Shown: positions 45,245 through 53,130 of the stretch, in pieces
Layout: each line of letters starts with the position of its first letter
How positions within the stretch are numbered: the stretch's first letter is position 1
NCBI RefSeq assembly: GCF_001813295.1
Contig: NZ_KV812034.1
Span: 1 to 64,000 of the forward strand
Source of the DNA: Streptococcus sp. HMSC072G04
GTDB lineage: Bacteria > Bacillota > Bacilli > Lactobacillales > Streptococcaceae
DNA: 64,000 nt
Reading direction: 5' to 3'
The notes under the pieces: generated by a model
The model's input: the letters and a program-made list of their open reading frames with translations, nothing else
What the model was told of the DNA's origin: nothing
The model's database searches: none
Translations under genes and position numbers: made by a program

Positions 45245-45273
45245 ATTTTACCAGATATTTTCTCATTTTTCAA
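45245..45273 (-). promoter_or_regulatory. Promoter of the efe-tat operon
   Basis: Minus strand TTGAAA (45268-45273), 17-bp spacer, TAAAAT (45245-45250) preceded by TG-G. Confidence 0.7.
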
Positions 45274-45274
45274 T

Positions 45275-45289
45275 AATTGTCTGAAATTT
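45275..45289 (-). promoter_or_regulatory. CodY-like box at the efe-tat promoter
   Basis: AATTGTCTGAAATTT (plus strand) matches AATTTTCWGAAAATT at 13 of 15 bases and adjoins the -35, the same arrangement as at ilvD. A metal-dependent regulator reading the overlapping TTTCA/TGAAA repeat (45268-45286) is an alternative. Confidence 0.4.
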
Positions 45290-45323
45290 TAATAATAGAA
45301 AAACTTTTCTGAGAATCTGTCTT

Positions 45324-46868
45324 TTACAAAAGAATATCTTTGACCCGTCCGATTTCGGATTCTTTAACCACCACAAAGATGCTATCACCTAGATACAAGC
45401 GGGTCGCACCATTGACCGTATAGCTCTTACCGCTTCGCATTTGCGTGGTAATTAAGATATCTTGAGGGAGGTGCAGTTCATGGACTTGCTTACCTGCTAT
45501 CTTTTCGGATACAGGGATCTCGATCAGGGTCAACTCTCCTTCTTCTTGCGCCTTATCCGGTAACAATTGCTCCAGCATGGCTTCATAGACTGGCGCTCCA
45601 TGGAAGAGATCCATGATCATATAAGCTAGCAAGGTCACCATGCCTAGGGGCATTAAACTACGAATATCCCCGACCATCTCTGTCACCAAGATCATCGCTG
45701 TTAAAGGCGCTTTTGAAATAGCCCCAAAATAGCCACTCATACCTAAAATGATGAAAAGAGGCAGCTGGTTTTGAGAGATAAAGCCAATGTTTTGGAGAAA
45801 GGTTCCAACAAAGGCCCCTAAGAGAGATCCTAATGCTAGTATAGGAAGGAAGATGCCACCTGGTAAGCCACTACCATAGCTCAACATACTCCAGATGAAA
45901 CGGATCACAAAATAGAGAAGTATGGTCAGCACTGGATACGGTACTCGAGCTAAATCCAAGACCAATTGATTCCCACCACCAAGAATTTGGGGAAGAAAAT
46001 AGCCGATTGGAAGAATCAAGACAAAGGCAAATAAAGAAGAATAATGAGAAGGAACATGGAAAATCTTCTCTAGCAAACGATACAGTCGACCGATATTGAG
46101 GACCACTATTTCATAGACATACCCTGCTGCCCCTAAAAAGACTCCAAGAAAAAGATAAATCCAGTACTGAGACAGATGGAGCGGTGGAATATTTTGTGGC
46201 ATATGAAGCACTGGTGTTTGACCAAAGACATTGAGTGAAATAAAATTAGCAGTCAAACTAGCAGCCAAGGTCGAAATCCAAAAGAAACGTGAAAAATGAT
46301 GGTAGACCTCTTCAACCACAAATAAGAGCCCCGCTATAGGTGCATTAAAGGCAGCCGCAAGACCAGCAGCAGCCCCACTTGCAATCAAAGACCGCTCCTC
46401 AACCGGACTGACCTTCAAATGATGGGCCACTCCTTTTCCACCCATTGCACCTAATTGAATACTAGGACCTTCACGACCAAGCATCAAGCCACTTCCGATG
46501 GCCAAGACACCTAGAATATACTTCTTCCACAGGGTATCCCACCATCTCACCGCCAAGAGGCCCTTAAGCTCCGCTTCGACTTGCGGAATTCCTGATCCCT
46601 TGATATCCCGATTTGTGCGAATGAGGCGACCAGCAATCAGTACGATCCCCCCGTAACCCAATAGCATCGCCAGCAAATAAAGTGGTTGACCAGACATCTC
46701 CTTGTAAAAGCCTTGAACAAAATGAAAAATATGTTCGATCAAAAAACGAAAACTCGAGACGATGCAGCCCACAACGATCCCAACCAGAACACCTCTGACA
46801 ATATGGGCCACAATTGAACTAGAGGCAAATTGAAATTCATTTTTAAAGGCTTCTTCTTTAGCAGACAT
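45324..46868 (-). CDS. CLC-family chloride channel/antiporter with TrkA-C domain
   Basis: 514 residues. All CLC selectivity motifs are visible: GSGIP (91-95), GREGPS (131-136) with the gating Glu133, and GGIFLP further on. The presence of the gating Glu fits a proton-coupled antiporter or fluoride-sensitive CLC. A cytosolic TrkA-C domain occupies about 435-514 (HELHLPQDILITTQMRSGK). It probably helps charge balance under acid stress. Single gene. Confidence 0.93.
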   Translation of the reverse strand: MSAKEEAFKNEFQFASSSIVAHIVRGVLVGIVVGCIVSSFRFLIEHIFHFVQGFYKEMSGQPLYLLAMLLGYGGIVLIAGRLIRTNRDIKGSGIPQVEAELKGLLAVRWWDTLWKKYILGVLAIGSGLMLGREGPSIQLGAMGGKGVAHHLKVSPVEERSLIASGAAAGLAAAFNAPIAGLLFVVEEVYHHFSRFFWISTLAASLTANFISLNVFGQTPVLHMPQNIPPLHLSQYWIYLFLGVFLGAAGYVYEIVVLNIGRLYRLLEKIFHVPSHYSSLFAFVLILPIGYFLPQILGGGNQLVLDLARVPYPVLTILLYFVIRFIWSMLSYGSGLPGGIFLPILALGSLLGAFVGTFLQNIGFISQNQLPLFIILGMSGYFGAISKAPLTAMILVTEMVGDIRSLMPLGMVTLLAYMIMDLFHGAPVYEAMLEQLLPDKAQEEGELTLIEIPVSEKIAGKQVHELHLPQDILITTQMRSGKSYTVNGATRLYLGDSIFVVVKESEIGRVKDILL

Positions 46869-46941
46869 TCCCTAACTCCTTCAAACTCTTATCCTATTCA
46901 TTATACCTTATTTCACTGCCTCTGAATACATGGAAAGACAG

Positions 46942-46974
46942 AAAAAAACAAAACTACCCTTGTTAGTTTTGTTT
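46942..46974 (-). terminator. Second terminator downstream of nox
   Basis: Eleven-base-pair stem (46946-46956 with 46964-46974), loop of seven, and a long T-run on the minus strand. Confidence 0.75.
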
Positions 46975-47092
46975 AGAATGTAGACAAACCATTTTATCAA
47001 GTAAAATAAGTTAAGAAATTCTACAAAGAAATATAAATATGTTCTATTTATTATGGAACGAATAAAGAAAAGTCAAAACTTTCCGCTGTGAG

Positions 47093-47125
47093 AAAAGTGC
47101 CTGAAACAATAGAGTTTCAGGCACT
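47093..47125 (-). terminator. Terminator of nox
   Basis: Perfect 12-bp stem (47096-47107 with 47114-47125), loop of six, TTTTC on the minus strand. Confidence 0.8.
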
Positions 47126-47128
47126 CGG

Positions 47129-47204
47129 AATTATTGAGACCTTAGGCTCAATAATTAGTCATGGAACTTCTACGAAGGTCGCTGACGTCCGTACTCACCT
47201 AAGG
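47129..47204 (-). ncRNA. Candidate structured 3'-UTR element of nox with pseudoknot potential
   Basis: On the minus strand a 10-bp hairpin (arms 47129-47138 and 47147-47156) shows CCTAAGG in its loop, and CCTTAGG lies upstream (47198-47204), a perfect 7-base complement. Between them is the GACGTC/CTTCGTAGAAG-containing segment. This could form a pseudoknot. No Rfam family was recognised. Confidence 0.4.
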
Positions 47205-47229
47205 AAAGTTTTTAATAGAACTTTAGCTA

Positions 47230-48606
47230 TTATTCAGCAGTTAAAGCTGCCATTGTGATGTAGTTGTATGGTTTGTTGAAGTGTGGCAAGAAGAACAAGT
47301 CTGTCAAGGCCAATTTATCAATCGTCACGTGTTCTTGAATCGCAAGTGAGAACATGTGGATAGCCATTGAGATGGCGCTATCACGTGATACCATTTGAGC
47401 TCCAAGGATTTGACGAGTATCTTTATCATAGACGATCTTGATACCAACTTCATAGTTATCGTGTTTGATAAATTCAGGTTTTTGAAGGTCGTTAAAGCCA
47501 GTTTCAGTGGCATTGAAGCCTGCAGCTTTCGCTTTTTCAAGCGTCAAACCAGTTGAAACCATGTGAAGGCCGTAGATAGAGATACCGTTAGAACCTTGAA
47601 CACCGATTCCTTCTAATTCATGACCAGTCGCATTGTAGGCACCGACAATACCTGAACGAACCGCATTAGACGCAAGAGCGATGTAGCTCATTTCGTTACG
47701 AGCGTTATCGAAGATAGTCGCACAGTCACCAACTGCGTAGACACCTGGAAGTGACGTTTCTTGTTTCTTATCAACAAGGAAAGCACCATTGCGGAAGAGT
47801 TCGATCTTACCATCAGCAAGAGCTGTATTAGGACGGAAACCAACAGCTAAGATAACCATATCTACATCGAAGGTTTCTTTATCGGTTACAAGGCGTTCCA
47901 CCTTACCATCTCCTTCAACCGCTTGAACTGTTTGTCCAAGTGCCAAACGGATGTTGTGGTCTTCCAAGTTTTTCGCCATGATGTCAGTGAAGTCTTTGTC
48001 GTAGTAGCCATTCAAGACAGTGTCCACGATATCAACCAAGACAACATCTTTACCAAGACGTTCGAAAGCTTCAGCAAGTTCAACACCAATGTAACCACCA
48101 CCAACTACGGCGATACGATTCAAGTGTTTGCTGTTGTCCTTCAATTTTTCGATCACTTCTTCAGCGTTTTGGTACAATTTAACAAATTGAAGATTTTCAA
48201 GAGTTGCTTTGAATTCGCGGTTACCAGGTACGATTTCAACACCTTTAATTGGAGGAATGATTGGTGTTGATCCAGTCGCAAAGATCAATTTTTCGTAAGA
48301 TTCTTTGTGTTCTTTTCCATCAACTTCTGCAGTCACCACTTTGTTGTCATAGTCAATTGAAAGAACAGGAGAGTTCATGTAGACTTTTGCACCTTTTGCT
48401 TCCAATTTTTCTTTGTCAGAGTAGAAAAGACCTTCAGGACCATCGATTTGCTCACCGATCCAAAGCGCCATCCCACATCCAAGGAATGAAATGTTTGAGT
48501 TTTGGTCAAAAACCACAATTTCATTTTCATTTCCGAAATTATCTAACATAGTGTTGATACAAGCTGTTCCGGCATGGTTAGCCCCTACAACAACGATTTT
48601 ACTCAT
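47230..48606 (-). CDS. nox: NADH oxidase, water-forming
   Basis: 458-residue flavoprotein that reduces O2 to water with NADH, regenerating NAD+ during aerobic growth. FAD-binding GANHAG (8-13), redox-active Cys44 in [13 protein letters not shown]-binding [11 protein letters not shown], and the second FAD motif YAVGDCA. The single active Cys and length fit Nox-2 rather than CoA-disulfide reductase. Its promoter overlaps a cre-like site. Confidence 0.97.
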   Translation of the reverse strand: MSKIVVVGANHAGTACINTMLDNFGNENEIVVFDQNSNISFLGCGMALWIGEQIDGPEGLFYSDKEKLEAKGAKVYMNSPVLSIDYDNKVVTAEVDGKEHKESYEKLIFATGSTPIIPPIKGVEIVPGNREFKATLENLQFVKLYQNAEEVIEKLKDNSKHLNRIAVVGGGYIGVELAEAFERLGKDVVLVDIVDTVLNGYYDKDFTDIMAKNLEDHNIRLALGQTVQAVEGDGKVERLVTDKETFDVDMVILAVGFRPNTALADGKIELFRNGAFLVDKKQETSLPGVYAVGDCATIFDNARNEMSYIALASNAVRSGIVGAYNATGHELEGIGVQGSNGISIYGLHMVSTGLTLEKAKAAGFNATETGFNDLQKPEFIKHDNYEVGIKIVYDKDTRQILGAQMVSRDSAISMAIHMFSLAIQEHVTIDKLALTDLFFLPHFNKPYNYITMAALTAE

Positions 48607-48642
48607 AGAATAAATCCTACCTTTAATTTAATTTACTTCTTG

Positions 48643-48672
48643 AGTATATCATAAAAATGATATCGGTTACAA
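48643..48672 (-). promoter_or_regulatory. Promoter of nox
   Basis: Minus strand TTGTAA (48667-48672), 18-bp spacer, TATACT (48643-48648). Confidence 0.55.
48658..48671 (-). promoter_or_regulatory. cre-like site in the nox promoter
   Basis: TGATATCGGTTACA matches TGWAANCGNTNWCA at 13 of 14 positions and covers the -35 and spacer. Confidence 0.5.
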
Positions 48673-48766
48673 TTATTTTGCTCAGAATTTGTGATCTTTT
48701 TTTCAATTTTCCAGAAAATCACACTTCACATGTTTCAAAAAATGTCAAACAATATGCTCGAAAGGA

Positions 48767-48795
48767 TTGTGAAAACGATATCTTTTTGATATACT
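48767..48795 (+). promoter_or_regulatory. Promoter of the apbE operon with overlapping cre-like site
   Basis: TTGTGA (48767-48772), 17-bp spacer, TATACT (48790-48795). Within it TGAAAACGATATCT (48770-48783) matches the cre consensus at 13 of 14 positions, so CcpA would compete with RNA polymerase. It is divergent from nox, which has its own cre-like site 99 bp away. Confidence 0.55.
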
Positions 48796-48830
48796 GTAAG
48801 TGAGTGAAAATAGGAAAGGATAGATTTTTA

Positions 48831-49754
48831 GTGGACCTAAGTAGTCGATCCGAACGTTTGATGGGTACGACCATCACTGTTTCGATCTGTCACCCACAAG
48901 CGAATGAACTCTTAGCCCGCTGCTTTGAACTTCTTCGCTCCTACGAACATCGCTTCAGTGCTAATGATGCAAGTTCTGAACTCATGGAGGTCAATCACCA
49001 AGCTGGTATTGCTCCTGTCCAAGTTCATCCAGATCTTTTTGAACTGATTGCATTAGGTACCTTGCATAGTCAAGCTCAAGACAGCCATTTAAACATCGCC
49101 ATTGGTCCTCTTGTACAAACCTGGCGAATTGGATTTTCAGATGCTAGACGTCCCCAGCAAGGGGAAATTGATCAAGCTCTGGCCAAGATCGATCCTCACC
49201 AAATCCAGCTCGACCCAGAAAACCATACGGTCTTTCTGACACGTCCTGGAATGAAGATTGATTTGGGAGCCTTGGCTAAGGGCTATAGTGCGGACTGTAT
49301 TGCAACCTTTTTAAAGAGTCAGGGAGTAACAGATGCCTTGATCGATCTTGGAGGAAATATCCTCACTGTCGGTCAACACCCTATCAAACAACAGCCTTGG
49401 CGGATTGGCATTCAAAATCCAGTCGAAAAAAGGGGGCAGCACCTACTGGTCCTCTCTGTCAAGGATAAATCTATTGTCACCTCTGGCATCTACGAGCGTC
49501 ATTTAGAAGTTGACGGCCAGTCGTTTCACCACATTTTTGATAGCGCGACGGGCTATCCGGTCGAGACAGACTTAGCCAGTATCACCATCATATCTGATCG
49601 ATCCGTAGACGGGGAGATATGGACTACCCGCTTGTTCGGGGAATCTCCTGCTTCTATCCTCAACACTGTTGAATCACTTCCTGGTATAGATACCTTATTG
49701 GTTTCTCAATCAGGCAAGATCGCCTATACAAGTGGGCTTCAATCTTATTTATAA
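48831..49754 (+). CDS. apbE: FAD:protein FMN transferase (ApbE family)
   Basis: Transfers FMN from FAD to a Thr or Ser of target proteins. 307 residues from GTG 48831, which has GGAAAGGA nine bases upstream; a GTG at 48804 is in frame but lies only nine bases from the -10. Family marks are LMGTTITVSIC, IDLGALAKGYSAD, LIDLGGNIL, GIYERH and HHIFDSATGYPV (Mg2+/FAD site). It has no signal peptide or lipobox, so it acts in the cytoplasm. It heads an operon with two FMN reductases, one of which carries flavinylation-like motifs. Confidence 0.93.
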   Translation: MDLSSRSERLMGTTITVSICHPQANELLARCFELLRSYEHRFSANDASSELMEVNHQAGIAPVQVHPDLFELIALGTLHSQAQDSHLNIAIGPLVQTWRIGFSDARRPQQGEIDQALAKIDPHQIQLDPENHTVFLTRPGMKIDLGALAKGYSADCIATFLKSQGVTDALIDLGGNILTVGQHPIKQQPWRIGIQNPVEKRGQHLLVLSVKDKSIVTSGIYERHLEVDGQSFHHIFDSATGYPVETDLASITIISDRSVDGEIWTTRLFGESPASILNTVESLPGIDTLLVSQSGKIAYTSGLQSYL

Positions 49755-49779
49755 TTCTCCTATAAGAAAGGAATTTTCC

Positions 49780-50385
49780 ATGATAAAACTTATTGCGATT
49801 GTGGGGACTAACTCCAAACGTTCTACAAACCGTCAACTGCTTCAATACATGCAAAAACATTTTGCTGATAAGGCTGAGATCGAATTGGTCGAAATTAAAG
49901 ATATCCCTGTCTTTAACAAACCAGCCGACAAACAAGTGCCTGAAGCTGTCTTGGATATTGTTGCAAAAATTGAGGATGCTGATGGAGTCATTATTGGGAC
50001 TCCAGAATACGACCACTCTATTCCAGCGGTCTTGATGAGTGCACTCGCTTGGCTCTCATACGGAGTCTTCCCATTGTTGAACAAACCGGTCATGATTACT
50101 GGGGCATCATACGGTACGTTGGGATCTTCACGCGCCCAACTCCAACTTCGCCAAATCTTAAATGCTCCTGAAATTAAAGCGAATGTCTTGCCAGATGAAT
50201 TCTTGCTCTCCCATTCATTGCAAGCCTTTGATCAAAATGGAGACTTGGTGGATTTAGATGTCATTCAAAAATTAGATGCCGTCTTCAATGATTTCCGTGT
50301 GTTTGTAAAAATCACAGACAAATTGCGCAACGCCCAAGAATTACTTCGCAAAGATGCTGAAGAATTTGACTGGGAAAACTTGTAA
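49780..50385 (+). CDS. NADPH-dependent FMN reductase
   Basis: 201 residues, flavodoxin-like NADPH-dependent FMN/quinone reductase. It starts IKLIAIVGTNSKRSTNRQLL (FMN phosphate loop) and has IGTPEYDHSIPAVLMSALAWLS and TGASYGTLGSSRAQL as the flavin and dimer contact segments. ATG 49780 has AGAAAGGA upstream; the frame opens earlier but overlaps apbE. It lies between apbE and the larger reductase, whose N-terminal domain is its paralogue. Confidence 0.9.
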   Translation: MIKLIAIVGTNSKRSTNRQLLQYMQKHFADKAEIELVEIKDIPVFNKPADKQVPEAVLDIVAKIEDADGVIIGTPEYDHSIPAVLMSALAWLSYGVFPLLNKPVMITGASYGTLGSSRAQLQLRQILNAPEIKANVLPDEFLLSHSLQAFDQNGDLVDLDVIQKLDAVFNDFRVFVKITDKLRNAQELLRKDAEEFDWENL

Positions 50386-50403
50386 GATAGGAGACATACT
50401 AGC

Positions 50404-51648
50404 ATGAAATTTGTTGGACTTGTAGGATCGAACTACGATCAATCATATAACCGTAAACTTTTGGAATTCATTCGCCGCCAATTTAAGATCAAATTTGAAT
50501 TGGAAGTTCTTGAAATCGACGAAGTTCCAATGTTTAATCAAGATGAAAAATGGGACGAAAGTTTCCAATTACGTCTTTTATATAACAAAATCACTCGTGC
50601 AGATGGTGTCATCATTGCCACTCCAGAGCACAACCATACGATCTCTGCTGCTCTCAAGTCTGTTCTTGAATGGCTATCTTTCGAGGTGCATCCATTTGAA
50701 AACAAACCGGTTATGATCGTCGGTGCTTCTTACTATGATCAAGGGACTTCACGCGCACAGGTTCACCTCCGTAAGATCCTTGATGCTCCAGGTGTCAATG
50801 CTTACACTCTTCCAGGGAATGAATTCCTTCTAGGAAAAGCGAAAGAAGCTTTTGACGAAAACGGCAATATCATCAACGAGGGAACCGTCAAATTCCTTGA
50901 AACCTGCTTGGATAATTTTATGAAATACGTTGAGGTTGTATCGAAATTGAAAAAACCAAAACCAATTGAACCAGAAGACTTGGATTGTAATCATCCAATC
51001 GCTACAACTGTTACTGAAGTCGATCCTGACGATCCAGACTGGGTAGAAAAAGTAGCTGAAATCACCGGTGCCGTTTCTGGCGATACCTATGTCAAACTCG
51101 ACCACGGTATCCTAACCGTTAACCAAATTGATATGTTCTTGAAGGCTATGCCATTTGAATTGACTTATGCCGATGATAACAACCAATTCCTCTACTACAA
51201 CAATGCCCATCAAGATCCAGATACCATGTTTGCTAAACGCGTGCCACCTCAATCAGGAAGCCGGATGTCAACCGTTCACGGCTCCCTACCACCAGCACGT
51301 ATGAAAAACGTGGAATGGGTGATTGGTACCCTTCGTAACGGTAACCAAGACTATGTTCGGACCATTGTTCCAGGATCTCCTGAAGGCGTGATCAACACTC
51401 ACAACTACCAAGCTATGTACTATGAAGATGGTTCTTACGCTGGTATCAATGAGATTGTCTTCAACTTCAAACCATGGTTGGACTGGTACCTGCAAACAAC
51501 AGGTCAACGTCTAGTTGGCGGAAGCGGTCCATTTGCTCCTGCTAGTGGACACGGTAGTGCAGATGCAACTTCTGGTGCTTCTGATGCTGGAGGACATGGT
51601 GACGGAGGGCACGGAGATGCCGATGCCACTTCTGGCGCAAGCAACTAA
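50404..51648 (+). CDS. FMN reductase-PAS fusion with two C-terminal flavinylation-like motifs
   Basis: 414 residues in three parts. Residues 1-190 are an FMN reductase domain (VGLVGSNYDQSYNRKLL, ATPEHNHTISAALKSVLEWLS). Residues about 225-370 look like the PAS_10/DUF438 domain (MPFELTYADDNNQFLYYN to GINEIVFNFKPW). The tail (about 375-414) is Gly/His/Asp-rich and contains DATSGAS twice (387-393 and 407-413). This fits the ApbE target pattern Dxx[ST]GA[ST], with Ser393 and Ser413 as expected FMN attachment sites. Encoded in one operon with apbE. It may shuttle electrons from NADPH via the FMN-loaded tail to an unknown acceptor. Confidence 0.85.
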   Translation: MKFVGLVGSNYDQSYNRKLLEFIRRQFKIKFELEVLEIDEVPMFNQDEKWDESFQLRLLYNKITRADGVIIATPEHNHTISAALKSVLEWLSFEVHPFENKPVMIVGASYYDQGTSRAQVHLRKILDAPGVNAYTLPGNEFLLGKAKEAFDENGNIINEGTVKFLETCLDNFMKYVEVVSKLKKPKPIEPEDLDCNHPIATTVTEVDPDDPDWVEKVAEITGAVSGDTYVKLDHGILTVNQIDMFLKAMPFELTYADDNNQFLYYNNAHQDPDTMFAKRVPPQSGSRMSTVHGSLPPARMKNVEWVIGTLRNGNQDYVRTIVPGSPEGVINTHNYQAMYYEDGSYAGINEIVFNFKPWLDWYLQTTGQRLVGGSGPFAPASGHGSADATSGASDAGGHGDGGHGDADATSGASN

Positions 51649-51656
51649 GAAACTAG

Positions 51657-51687
51657 AAAAAAATGAAGCTTCGTGCTTCATTTTTTT
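51657..51687. terminator. Bidirectional terminator between the reductase operon and the thioredoxin gene
   Basis: Perfect 13-bp stem (51657-51669 with 51675-51687) with seven As on one side and seven Ts on the other. It reaches the stop codon of the convergent gene. Confidence 0.9.
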
Positions 51688-52249
51688 ATTGTAACTCTTT
51701 GATAATCTTCTTAGCATCTTCGTTTGAAATAGCCCCTAATTGGACATGTCCAATTTTCCCATGACTGTCTATAAAGACTTCTGTAGGAATAGAGCGAACC
51801 TGATAATCTGCAAATGCAGAACCGTCTGGATTGTACAAGACCGGTACTGACTTGTAATCTTGTTGATCAAACCATTTGACGAATTCTTCTTCTGTTTTTT
51901 CACCTTGCATCCCTGGTGCCATAACAGTGAGAATCTCAAAGTCCCGGTCCTTTTCTTCGACCAGTTTATTCAGTTCAGGCATACTTTGCCGGCAAGGGCC
52001 ACACCAGGTTGCCCAAAATTTCAAATAAACCTTCTTCCCTTTGTAGTCTGAAAGTTTGACCGTATTCCCCTTCATATCCTTTAGTTCAAAGTCACTGGCG
52101 TCTTTTCCCACCAAAGGATTCTTATTCGTTGTTGTATTCATTGTTGGCTGATTGTCCATACCACTCTCACTGGATTGATTCATGGAACAAGCTGACAGCA
52201 AAGCCAGAGAAAGTACTGAGAAACAAGCGTATTTAATACCTTTCATCAT
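51686..52249 (-). CDS. Extracytoplasmic thioredoxin-like lipoprotein (Etrx/TlpA type)
   Basis: 187 residues. Lipobox LLSAC (17-21), linker, then a TlpA/ResA-like thioredoxin fold with WCGPC in KFWATWCGPCRQSMPEL and the cis-Pro in VRSIPTEVFI. It reduces disulfides outside the membrane and is re-reduced by CcdA, encoded directly upstream. No methionine sulfoxide reductase follows, which makes it closer to pneumococcal Etrx2 than Etrx1. Ribosome site GGAGG. Confidence 0.92.
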   Translation of the reverse strand: MMKGIKYACFSVLSLALLSACSMNQSSESGMDNQPTMNTTTNKNPLVGKDASDFELKDMKGNTVKLSDYKGKKVYLKFWATWCGPCRQSMPELNKLVEEKDRDFEILTVMAPGMQGEKTEEEFVKWFDQQDYKSVPVLYNPDGSAFADYQVRSIPTEVFIDSHGKIGHVQLGAISNEDAKKIIKELQ

Positions 52250-52269
52250 GCGTTAAACCTCCGATATTT

Positions 52270-52977
52270 TTATGAAAAGATAGATGACAAACTGTTCAAT
52301 TGTCCCAAGAGTAAGAGAATCCCCATCAGAATAATGATGGCTCCGCCAATTTTCTTCAGCAACAACAAATGGGGTTTGAGACGATTAAAGTAAGGTAGGA
52401 CCAGACTAGATGCTAAGGCCAACAGTAAAAACGGAAGGGCCATTCCCAAGGTGTAAACTAGGAGATAAACAGCTCCCATAAGAGCATCCTGCCCATCTGA
52501 TGCTGCTAAAGCAAGAACTGATCCCAATACCGGACCAATACAAGGCGTCCAACCAAAACTAAAGCCAAGACCAAGGAGAAAAGCTGAGAACAATTCATTC
52601 TTCTGTTTGTTGGCTCCAAAATCCATTGTTTTTTGCTTCTCAAGGAAATGAAATTTAAAAACTTCCATCTGATGAAGACCAAGGATAATGATCAGGACTC
52701 CCATCAGATAACGGAACCAATTGGTGTACATGATCTTTCCAAGCAAGCCCGCTCCAAAACCAATGAGGAGGAAAATAACAGAAATACCAGCAATAAAACA
52801 AATGGTTTTTAACAAGCCATGCCAGCGAATTTTTTTCCCGAACAATTGGATAGCCTTTTCCTGATCACTTCCTAGCAAGATTCCAATATAAACCGGCAGC
52901 AAAGGAAAGACACAGGGAGAAAAGAAAGACAGAATACCCGCAAGAAAAACTGTCAATGAAAAAATGATTGGATTCAT
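52270..52977 (-). CDS. ccdA: Cytochrome c biogenesis protein CcdA (thiol-electron transporter)
   Basis: 235 residues, six TM helices, with the two redox Cys in FFSPCVFPLLP and GWTPCIGPVLGS. It moves electrons from cytoplasmic thioredoxin across the membrane to the thioredoxin-like lipoprotein encoded 20 bp downstream. Streptococci have no c-type cytochromes, so the role is thiol maintenance of surface proteins. Confidence 0.93.
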   Translation of the reverse strand: MNPIIFSLTVFLAGILSFFSPCVFPLLPVYIGILLGSDQEKAIQLFGKKIRWHGLLKTICFIAGISVIFLLIGFGAGLLGKIMYTNWFRYLMGVLIIILGLHQMEVFKFHFLEKQKTMDFGANKQKNELFSAFLLGLGFSFGWTPCIGPVLGSVLALAASDGQDALMGAVYLLVYTLGMALPFLLLALASSLVLPYFNRLKPHLLLLKKIGGAIIILMGILLLLGQLNSLSSIFS

Positions 52978-53084
52978 AGTTCACTCCGTATATTGATATG
53001 CTACATTCAGTATAGCATTGACTGACAAAAAATAAAAATTTCTGCTACGTTTTTTACTAAAGTTTGGATTTAAATGCTAGTTTC

Positions 53085-53120
53085 AAAAGAAAAACCCTAA
53101 AGCATAAACCTTTAGAGTTT
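53085..53120 (-). terminator. Terminator of brnQ
   Basis: Stem AAACCCTAAAG/CTTTAGAGTTT with one mismatch (53092-53102 with 53110-53120), T-rich on the minus strand. Confidence 0.6.
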
Positions 53121-53130
53121 CTAATATAAC

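Larger units (their letters stand above)
46869..47229. other. Intergenic region downstream of nox with three hairpins
   Basis: The 361-bp gap between the CLC gene and nox holds, in the direction of nox transcription, a structured segment (47129-47204), the probable nox terminator (47093-47125) and a second terminator (46942-46974). No ORF with a ribosome site was seen. Confidence 0.6.
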
